Below are positions 56,754-64,000 of a stretch of DNA of 64,000 nucleotides, in pieces. The position numbers were made by a program, and so were the translations under genes. Under the pieces are notes generated by a model. That model had not been told where the DNA came from and made no database searches. It saw only the letters and a list, made by a program, of their open reading frames with translations. Source of the DNA: Gliomastix tumulicola (lineage: Eukaryota; Ascomycota; Sordariomycetes; Hypocreales; Bionectriaceae); contig BCHX01000006.1 in the NCBI GenBank assembly GCA_001599755.1, positions 3,583,336 through 3,647,335 of the forward strand, read 5' to 3'. Positions within the stretch are counted from its first letter, which is position 1. Every line of letters begins with the position of its first letter.

Positions 56754-58109
56754 ATGTCCCCTCACGCAGTCCTCGTCGATCCGTCGTCCCCGGACGTCGA
56801 CGTCCGCAGCCGCTCTCTCCTCAAGAGCTTCTCCATCACCCGCAACGCGTTCCTCCCCGAGTCCTCCCCGGCTACAAGCCTCGCGGACTCTTACTACCAG
56901 CCATGGGAGGACATTGCTGCAGCCCTGCCCCGTCTTATCGCCTCGGGTGACATCCACGACGCCGTCTCGCGGATGCCACTGCTGAGCACGGCCCGACTTT
57001 CCAGCGAGACAGAGTGGCGGAGGGCGTACGTCCTGCTGGGCTTCATGACGCACGCGCACGTCTGGGGCGGCCAGACACCGAGGGACGTGCTCCCGCCGCA
57101 GATCACCATCCCGTTCCTGGCCGTCTCCCGCCATCTCGAGCTGCCCCCCGTGCTCACCTACGCGGCCGCCAACCTGTGGAACTTCACGTCGGCACACCCG
57201 CAGGCCGACTTTGGCGACATCGACGCCCTCGAGACGCTCGTCTCCTTCACGGGCACCGAGTCCGAGCGGTGGTTCCTGCTCATCAGTGTCTGTATGGAAG
57301 CACGGGGGGCCCGGATCATCGACACCATGCTCGACGCCCTCGAGGCCGTCAAGGCGCGCGACTACGGCGTCATCGTCGCCGCGCTGAAGGAGCTGGCCGC
57401 CTGTATCGAGAGTGTCGGGGTGCTGCTCGGCCGCATGGACGAGAAGTGTGATCCCATGGTCTTCTACCACCAGATCCGTCCTTTTCTCGCCGGTAGCAAG
57501 AACATGGCTGCTGCTGGGCTGCCGCGCGGTGTCTTCTACGACGAGGGGGATGGGAAGGGGGAGTGGCGGCAGCTGCGTGGTGGGAGCAACGGGCAGAGCT
57601 CGCTCATCCAGTTCTTCGACGTTGTTCTCGGTGTAGACCACACTGGCAAAGGCACCGGGCCTGAAGAGAAGGAGGGGGCAGAGCGAAAGGAGGCATCGCC
57701 CAAAGACGAGAAGTGCTTCCACGCGCAGGTGCGGGACTATATGCCTGGTCCTCACGCCCGATTCCTCACCCACGTCGCCCAGATGGGCAGCATTCGCCAG
57801 CTTGCGTCACTGTCGTCCAAGTCAGACGAGCAGAAGGATCTTCAAGCCGCCTATACGGCTGCCACAGACGCACTCACCGAGTTCCGTAACGTCCACATCC
57901 GCATCGTATCGAGATACATCGTCGTGCCCTCGCGGAAGCCCAGGCCAGCCTGCCTCGGCGGGCTGGTGACGGGGCAGAAGAACCTTGCCTCTTCGTCTGA
58001 CAGGTCAGGGAAGGTCGAGGACCTGACGGGGACGGGCGGCACGGCGTTGATGCCTTTTCTGAAGCAGACGAGAGATGAGACCAAGGAGGCGGGTTCCCTT
58101 CTAGACTAG
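56754..58109 (+). CDS. bna2: Indoleamine 2,3-dioxygenase
   Basis: A single exon from ATG 56754 gives 451 residues; the frame is open to 56583 but that stretch reads as leader. Conserved IDO blocks are seen: WRRAYVLLGFMTHAHVWG, the LPPVLTYAAANLWNF distal-pocket helix, MEARGARIID, and the haem proximal histidine in FRNVHIRIVSRYIVVPSRK (His381). The GTGGTALMPFLKQTRDET segment near the C-terminus is also typical. A charged insert occurs near residues 300-325. Known role: haem enzyme that opens the indole ring of tryptophan to N-formylkynurenine, the first and often limiting step of de novo NAD synthesis. The pairing with kynureninase supports that role over a secondary one. Confidence 0.95.
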   Translation: MSPHAVLVDPSSPDVDVRSRSLLKSFSITRNAFLPESSPATSLADSYYQPWEDIAAALPRLIASGDIHDAVSRMPLLSTARLSSETEWRRAYVLLGFMTHAHVWGGQTPRDVLPPQITIPFLAVSRHLELPPVLTYAAANLWNFTSAHPQADFGDIDALETLVSFTGTESERWFLLISVCMEARGARIIDTMLDALEAVKARDYGVIVAALKELAACIESVGVLLGRMDEKCDPMVFYHQIRPFLAGSKNMAAAGLPRGVFYDEGDGKGEWRQLRGGSNGQSSLIQFFDVVLGVDHTGKGTGPEEKEGAERKEASPKDEKCFHAQVRDYMPGPHARFLTHVAQMGSIRQLASLSSKSDEQKDLQAAYTAATDALTEFRNVHIRIVSRYIVVPSRKPRPACLGGLVTGQKNLASSSDRSGKVEDLTGTGGTALMPFLKQTRDETKEAGSLLD

Positions 58110-59131
58110 ATACCCTGATAGACTATTGATGTTAGGTTTTAGAAGCAGGCCTAGCTTCGCTGTAGACTTGAATTGTTTAAATACTTACATACTCGATGCC
58201 ATTCAAACACACTACGGAATCAGATGATCTGTGAGAAGACTTTCAAGTGACGTCATGACACAAACAAGAGATCCTTGTCCAGAAGAGATTTGTAGATAGA
58301 GGCGCTCACGTATCTGAGGCTCTCCAGTCTCTGCAATCCAGAGCAGGGCACTTATACCACGAAGAGAATCCCATGAATAAGTACATTAGTATGCACGGAG
58401 ATGCACTTTCCGTACAAATTGAACGAATCTCGTGCGGTTGCCAACGAAAACCAACAGCATAGGCAATGACTTAGGGCATATCCGGTCCCCCGATCATCGA
58501 TTGAACATGGCCAATACGTACGCCGCCGCGTAAGCGAGCAGAGGAAACAGGTCAGTTCAAAGAAATTCATCCCGTCGCAAAGGCATTTCTGGACATATCA
58601 ACCACGAAAACAAGAACTACGGTAGCTGCATTGACACCGAAAGCGAGAAGTCGCTTGCCTGATCTCCCGGATTCTCGCCCAAAGTACTAGTAGTTATCCC
58701 TTTGTCGTCAGTCATCCTTCGCTCATAGTAGACAGTCATATTCGTAATTCCATTCACTCCGTTACATACTTCCTTGCCCATAAGAATACGCCACAAGCCG
58801 TGCTGCCCAAATCCAGCGAAATCCTTCTCTCCCAAGGCCACCTCTTCCCTCTCAATACCATCAAAATGCGTTGTTTTCCTTCCATTTCTCGTTTCGCCTA
58901 GCTTCCCGAAATCCAGCATTGGCTACTCATGCTTTGACCAAGAGTCTCTATCACAGTAGCCTCATGCTACTCTCTTGGTGTGCCACGCGGTCTCTGACTT
59001 TCAAGACCTTCCAAAGATGCCCCGCCGTCGGTTGGCCTTCGTGGGATTCCGTATCAGTGTCGACGGCACCGGGACGAGCCACCCTGTCCTTCAGGGAACC
59101 CCAAGCAGCACAGCAGCTCTTGTCGCAAGAC
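58110..59131. other. Intergenic, holds one weak small-ORF candidate
   Basis: AT-rich 3' flank of the IDO gene and 3' flank of the next minus-strand gene. One 100-codon frame inside it is listed separately. Confidence 0.45.
58617..58919 (-). CDS. Small orphan ORF candidate
   Basis: A 100-codon frame whose product reads like protein (HFDGIEREEVALGEKDFAGF, then TLGENPGDQASDFSLSVSMQ). There is no recognised motif, signal peptide or partner exon. It could be a species-specific gene or the remnant of a larger one. Only its composition supports it. Confidence 0.25.
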   Translation of the reverse strand: MLDFGKLGETRNGRKTTHFDGIEREEVALGEKDFAGFGQHGLWRILMGKEVCNGVNGITNMTVYYERRMTDDKGITTSTLGENPGDQASDFSLSVSMQLP

Positions 59132-59672
59132 TCAGGCCGAAGCCCCGCCCGCGGGCGGAATGGCTTGCTGGCTCTCATGAATGCGTCTTGTCATGTCAAC
59201 CACGCAGGCCAGTCGCCCCCGAGCCGTCTCAAGCTTGTCGATGGCCATCAGCAGCGACGTGTCGGCCTTTCCGAGCCAGAACAACTCCCGGTCATTGTCG
59301 GCCCGTCCGTGGGAGAGAAAGGACACGCCCATGGCGCCCATGGCCGCCCGAAGCTCCAGGACGGCACTGGGGAGCATCTCCACGACCGAGCTACGGGTGT
59401 GCCGGTCGGCGACGAAGATGCTGGTGCTGGCGGCGCTTGTGTTCGAGGGTGCGGTGTGACAGCGTGTGACTTCTCCTCTGCCTGTAGCCGTCTGCTCTTG
59501 ATGGGCGTCTGGATGAAATTCCACGTCAGTACTCAGGATAGTAGTGCTTAAGGGTTTGATTGGGGGGGGCGGGTAGGAGGAGGAGCTCACCCTGGCCGCT
59601 GGGGCCCATGTTCAGGTGGGCAGCGGGAGTGGTGTCATTGACCTCCTTGAGCTGGTTCTCGTTGGCGCGCAT
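59132..59672 (-). CDS. Small uncharacterised soluble protein
   Basis: Exons 59672-59591 and 59508-59132 give 152 residues. The intron (82 bp) has a GTGAGC donor, a TACTGAC branch site and a TCCAG acceptor, which together make the model strong although I do not know the family. The N-terminal 30 residues are polar and disordered (MRANENQLKEVNDTTPAAHL). The rest is helical, with SSVVEMLPSAVLELRAAMGA and ADTSLLMAIDKLETARGRLA. There is no signal or membrane segment. Confidence 0.65.
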
Positions 59673-60215
59673 TAGACTTGAGCTTCAGTTCCTGTCAAGT
59701 TCCTGGTCGGTGTCGAGTTTGGGAGCAATGATCGCAACCTGATGTTTGTGTGTGTGGGAAGCAAACAGGAACCGACCCCTCACAGGAAGATGACGACGTT
59801 TAAATACGATGGAATATGGCTTCTGAGAGGCTGGGAGAAGGTGGTCAATGAAAGGTCAGGTATCCAAGGCGTAACTTGAAAGCAGCGATGAGTTGTTGGA
59901 TGAAAAGTTGTTGTGGTAACTGCGGGGGGGTGATGCAAGTGGTGGGTTGGGAGACCGAGTTTTGCCAGTGGGGGAAGTTTACCAGGAACATCCAGCCTCC
60001 TCGCTTGTCTTTTCAGTCTGTGGCTGGTGTGGCTTTCTTGGCCCCCTCGCCTAGGGATGTAGTCACAGGACACACTACAATCACTGGCAGTTCTAATCGT
60101 TCTCGTATATTCTAGCACGATCTCAAGCAACGACCGACTGCTGCCGCCGGTCGAGCCTATCCTCCATGCTCTGATCATATATCTTGATCCTATATACACC
60201 ACCCTCGACACCCCT
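59673..60215. other. Intergenic
   Basis: No gene is supported between the small protein and the GH5 gene. Confidence 0.5.
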
Positions 60216-61642
60216 CTAGCAAGGACTAAACTCCCCAGCCGTCCCAGCATCCTCGGGGATCGCGCCCGCCGCCACAGCAGCCTGGTAGCACCACCGCCAC
60301 TCGTCGTACCCGCCGATCCAGTTGCACTTCCACGTCCAGAAGACCCAGCCGCCGCTCTTCTCGAAGGCCTGGACCTGCGCGGCCCAGTAGCTGCGGTACC
60401 ACTCGACCTGGTCGGGCCGGTCGCGGATGGCGAACTCGTCGTTGTTCTCGACGTCGGTGTTGACGGAGAGGGACCTCACACTTGAGTCAGTACAGACTGC
60501 ATCTTCACGTGAGAGGATGACAGAGGACCTACCATTCGCCAACAATGATGCCCTCGCCACGGTTGTCGCTGCAGGCGGCGTCGATGTAGGCGCCCTTGTT
60601 GCCCGGCACGCTCGGATCCCACTTGTAATACCGGTGGTCGTCGAACGCAGCAAAGTCAGTCGAGGGCAGATTCGACGTCGGATCACCAGCACCCCAGGCC
60701 TCGCCCTATTTTATCATCACCAAGTCAGTACATCTATCCATGTCCCCCTTTCTCTCTCTCTCTTTCTCTCACACCAGGGATATGAGCTCACCATGTACTG
60801 GATGTGCAGACGGTCACCGCCAGTGACCCCCAGACTCTCCTCCACCGCGCGGATGCGCCGCCACGCCTGCGGGTAGAAGTCGGAGATCATATACGCCGCC
60901 TCGGAGCCGTAGTCGGAGGCGTGCACGGGCTCGTTCATGGCCTGCAGCATGCCGACGTTGGCGTAGAGCTCGTTGGTGTGGATGCGCTCGGCCATCCACT
61001 CGAGGAAGTTGGCGGCGCGGTCGAAGTTGTCGGCCGTGTAGAAGCCGGGGTAGTCGACGCCCTGTCTTGACGTCAGTACACTTGACCCTTCTTCTTCTTC
61101 TTCTTCTTCTTNTTCTTCTTCTTCTTCTTCTTCTTGGTAAGGAAGGGGTGTGTGTGTGTGTGTCGTCTTACATGACCCGTGAACTGCTGGTTCGGATACT
61201 GCGAGCCAGGACCGCCGTGAAGATCCATAATGACATACAGCCCGGCATCCCGCGCCCACCCGACCAGTCTATCAAGATACTCCAGCCCACCCTTGGGGTA
61301 GTGCTCATCATCGTACACCAGGTCCTCCTTGAGCCAGAAGCCCACAGGCACGCGGATCGTGTTGAGCCCGTACGACGCGATCTGCTGGATGTCCGCCTGC
61401 GTCGTCCACGTGTCCCAGTGCGAGGCGAAGGCGGCGTCGGCGGCGTCCTGCCCGATGGCCTCGACGCACTTCCACTCGTCGTTGGTGCCACCGCAGCCCA
61501 TCGAGGTCCAGGCGTCGTTGGCCATCCACGGCTCGATGATGAACTGGGAGCCCAGGTTGACGCCGCGGATGGGCAGCGTCGACGGGAGCCAGGCGTGGGC
61601 CGTGGCGGCCAGGAGAGGCAGGCTCAGAGCGTAGGGGGCCAT
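60216..61642 (-). CDS. Secreted GH5 endo-beta-1,6-glucanase
   Basis: Four exons, 61642-61172, 61061-60792, 60705-60533 and 60474-60216, give 390 residues. The signal peptide is MAPYALSLPLLAATAHA. The start RGVNLGSQFIIEPWMANDAW and the SMGCGG motif are those of the fungal endo-1,6-glucanase (exgB/neg1) type of GH5. The acid/base is Glu201 in QAMNEPVHASD and the nucleophile is Glu304 in IIVGEWS. The C-terminal WVFWTWKCNW closes the barrel. Known role: cuts beta-1,6-glucan in fungal walls, used in wall remodelling or on other fungi. The first intron (110 bp) contains a TTC/GAA repeat with one N at 61112. All splice sites are GT..AG. Confidence 0.92.
61088..61135. repeat. (TTC)n repeat with an ambiguous base, in a GH5 intron
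   Basis: About 16 TTC units on the plus strand (GAA on the coding strand) with N at 61112. It fills the middle of intron 1. Confidence 0.9.
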
Positions 61643-62653
61643 CTTCACACAGTATCGTTTCTCTCCAGTCCAGGAATACTCGATGATGGTAAAGGGGACT
61701 ACAAGCGAGGAGACTCGGGGGACGGGACGTCCAGCCCTTTAAATAACAGGACCACCTTCTCACCGAGAACCCTTTACCACACCAGCTGAACCACTCACTC
61801 CCACGCCCACGCACACGCCATCATGTTTCGCCGATCAACGGGTAGGCGTTTCGTTACGGAATTGGGATTCATGCGGCCCTCCTCCCATACGCGTGTGTGT
61901 GTAGAAACTAGTAATTACCATATGCAGCAGGTGACAGCAACATCCAGACACGGAGGCGATCGACATATTTATTACCCACACACCCATCATCCGCTTGCCG
62001 TCTCCGAGGCCGATCAGGGGGGGGGGGGGGCCCAAAGGGGACAATATCTTCGACAACGAGACATTTCATCCACTGCTGACGGTCCCTCTTCTCGGGCGGC
62101 CGCTCGAAACTAGTTCCTCCTTTTTGCGATCGAGCGTCGTCGCTTGACAGAATAGGATCCCTCCTCCCCCTTGGGCGATGATCTGTCCGTCAATGAGGGA
62201 TTCGGTCCGAACAGAAACGTTTCGTACGTCGACGCTAGGATTCCCACTTACCTCATTCTTGCTAGGGAACGGGGTAGGATTACACGATACCCCAGACTAG
62301 GGCACCGCCCAGCTGTGAGGCGCCGGCATTCTTCCGTCTGTCACTGCAACCTCAGCATGTGTGCTGGTCACATGTGAGACAACAACCGGTGGTCTCTGCT
62401 TAGGACCGGAGGCAAGACTCAGCAGGCAAGCAACTTCAGGCGACGGAAAGGGCGTTCGATATCATGTCATTCAGTCTACGCAAGACAATCTCATTATAAA
62501 TACACCCGTTGATCCTGAAACGAGGCCCTCCGCTGTCATCATGCAAGTTCAAAGACTCCAATCTCGTCATCTCCCTGAACGCCAGACCATCCGACATGTA
62601 AAGAAAGAAAGAAAGAAAGAGACACAAAATAAATAGATAAGAAGCAGACATTA
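61643..62653. other. Intergenic, with G14 and AAAG repeats
   Basis: Contains a run of 14 G at 62017-62030 and about five AAAG units at 62600-62620. No gene is supported. Confidence 0.5.
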
Positions 62654-64000
62654 TTACCGCCACGTCGCCAAGCTAGCCCGGCTGTCATGTCGCTTGTGCA
62701 CACCCGTTGGGGTCGCCCCGACACCAATAGTGACGCGGCGAGCCTCGAGAGGGCTGGCATCCTTGTTGACCTCGGCCCTCAAGCTGCCACTCAAGTTCAT
62801 GCGCCTCGCCTGACCCGCCGTGAGACTCTTCTCCGTCCTGCACTCCGGGGGCGAGCAAGTCAGGGGCGGGCTCCTCCGGCGCTCGGAGCTGCCTCGACGG
62901 TGACGAGAGATCCCGTTGGTGCTGTGCGACAGAGACCCAGGCATGCTAGGCCGCGGTCCCAAGGCACGGTCGCCGTTCGCGGACCCAAAGGAAGAGATGC
63001 GCTTGGCATTCGAGACACCAGTGCCCGTCATGATGCTAACCCGCCGCGCCTTGTTGGCCGAATGCATGGCGCTCCGCAGCTTCTTCGCATCAATAGTGCT
63101 CGACTCGGAGTCAGACCCCGACCAGGACTGCATCTGCGAGGGAGGGTTGTTCTCGTCGGCAATCGCCTGCAGCGACTGCTGGGGGCTAGACTTGGCTCGT
63201 CGGTGGAGGGACATTGAAGGAGGTGAGAGATTGCCGGCCTTAGCGACATCCAGTGACCTCAGCGGCGACGGCTTCTCTGCGTCAGACGGCGACGAGTTGC
63301 CCAAGTTGAGGCTCAGGGAAGGGGCCTTGAGGTTAGGAGAGGATTCCAGGGATCCAGAAGATTTCCTAATGCCCTTGGACAGAAATCCCGCCTGGAACCG
63401 GCTCGGCTTGGCCGCCGGAAGAGTCGACACCTCAGGAACCTCGATGCTGGGACTGGTCTCTTCGTGAATCGTAGGCTCGACCTGCACAACCGGCTCCGGA
63501 GCAGGTGGCGGCGGCGGCGGCGGCGGCGAGGACAGCACTGGTGGGACGAAGGTCTTATCAGGGAAGAGCAGATGCTGTGGCGGAGAAGGCTCAGGCTTCT
63601 GAGGCGTCTTCTCAAAGTCTGCCAGTGTGCCCTCTTCTGTCTCGTCATCGCGCCACCTCACGCCTCCCTTCTTGGCCTTCTTCACAGGAGTGAAGCTAAC
63701 ACCCTTCTTCGTCGCCGTTGTGGCCTTACGTCTCCTCGGCGACGACTTCATGGGGCTCACATGTGTCTGCTCATTCTGCGTCACCGAGACCGCGAGGGTC
63801 GGCATCGGCACAGGTCGAGCAGCGGGCTGGGAGATCTTCTTCTTCTTCGGCGTGCCCTTGCGCGAGGGGGGGAACGATTCTATCGTCGGCAACGAGCCGT
63901 CTGGCTTGACGACCTGAGATGCAGCAGCGCAGCCAGTCTGAAGCAGCCGGTGGATGATGCCCTTGGCGTGCATGATTGCCTCCTCTTCGTCCATAGCCAT
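62654..64000 (-). CDS. C-terminal part of a large basic protein, possibly a kinesin-8 tail
   Basis: The frame is open from the window edge to a stop at 62654, 448 codons; an ATG at 64000 may be internal. No motor or other folded domain lies in the window. The sequence is disordered, rich in Ser, Pro and Lys, with many SP and TP sites, a KKRK-like basic cluster and a GVRWRDDETEEGTLADFEKT block. That block and the DEEEAIMHAKGIIHRLL opening remind me of the tail of fungal Kip3/KipB kinesins, but I cannot confirm it without the motor domain. A short polyproline run (63500-63530) codes for about nine prolines. Confidence 0.7.
   Translation of the reverse strand: MAMDEEEAIMHAKGIIHRLLQTGCAAASQVVKPDGSLPTIESFPPSRKGTPKKKKISQPAARPVPMPTLAVSVTQNEQTHVSPMKSSPRRRKATTATKKGVSFTPVKKAKKGGVRWRDDETEEGTLADFEKTPQKPEPSPPQHLLFPDKTFVPPVLSSPPPPPPPPAPEPVVQVEPTIHEETSPSIEVPEVSTLPAAKPSRFQAGFLSKGIRKSSGSLESSPNLKAPSLSLNLGNSSPSDAEKPSPLRSLDVAKAGNLSPPSMSLHRRAKSSPQQSLQAIADENNPPSQMQSWSGSDSESSTIDAKKLRSAMHSANKARRVSIMTGTGVSNAKRISSFGSANGDRALGPRPSMPGSLSHSTNGISRHRRGSSERRRSPPLTCSPPECRTEKSLTAGQARRMNLSGSLRAEVNKDASPLEARRVTIGVGATPTGVHKRHDSRASLATWR

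Overview
The window is nuclear DNA of a filamentous ascomycete (Pezizomycotina, probably a sordariomycete). It is GC-rich, nearly every conserved gene has short introns (about 50-110 bp, GTRNGN donors and CTRAC-like branch sites), and several families are fungal (Pal1, GH131, GH5 endo-1,6-glucanase, Zn2Cys6 regulator, Cft1-type CPSF-A). Two N characters (42642, 61112) show it is a draft assembly. I found no bacterial, viral or CRISPR features and no tRNA or rRNA gene.

Region 1 (1-27 kb) is a dense housekeeping block. In order it holds an LMBD1 membrane protein (cut by the window edge), the polyadenylation factor Cft1, a Pal1 cell-shape protein, an unrecognised two-exon candidate, the U6 snRNA exonuclease Usb1, Cks1, the ER thiol oxidase Ero1, a KDEL-receptor-like protein with an acidic tail, mitochondrial GTP:AMP kinase, the LETM1/Mdm38 inner-membrane protein and the sorting nexin Snx4/Atg24. 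Ero1 and the ERD2-like protein both belong to the early secretory pathway. The adenylate kinase and LETM1 genes, both mitochondrial, are head to head.

Region 2 (27-41 kb) is looser and rich in secreted or surface products. It has a GNAT acetyltransferase, a GH131 glucanase, a 642-residue secreted Pro/Glu repeat protein, an EVE-domain nuclear protein and a membrane-anchored surface protein with four CX3C motifs.

Region 3 (41-53.6 kb) looks accessory: an F-box protein, a small orphan, a Zn2Cys6 transcription factor, an NPF-motif orphan and a degenerate Ulp1-like protein. Three of these five genes have a single in-frame TAG with the same coding frame continuing beyond it. This is the most unusual signal in the window and fits recent gene decay (possibly RIP-type C-to-T changes) or, less likely, stop readthrough.

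Region 4 (53.9-64 kb) starts with a divergent kynureninase / indoleamine 2,3-dioxygenase pair from the tryptophan-to-NAD (kynurenine) pathway. It continues with a small conserved-looking protein, a GH5 endo-beta-1,6-glucanase and the C-terminal part of a large basic protein, perhaps a kinesin-8 tail, that runs off the window.
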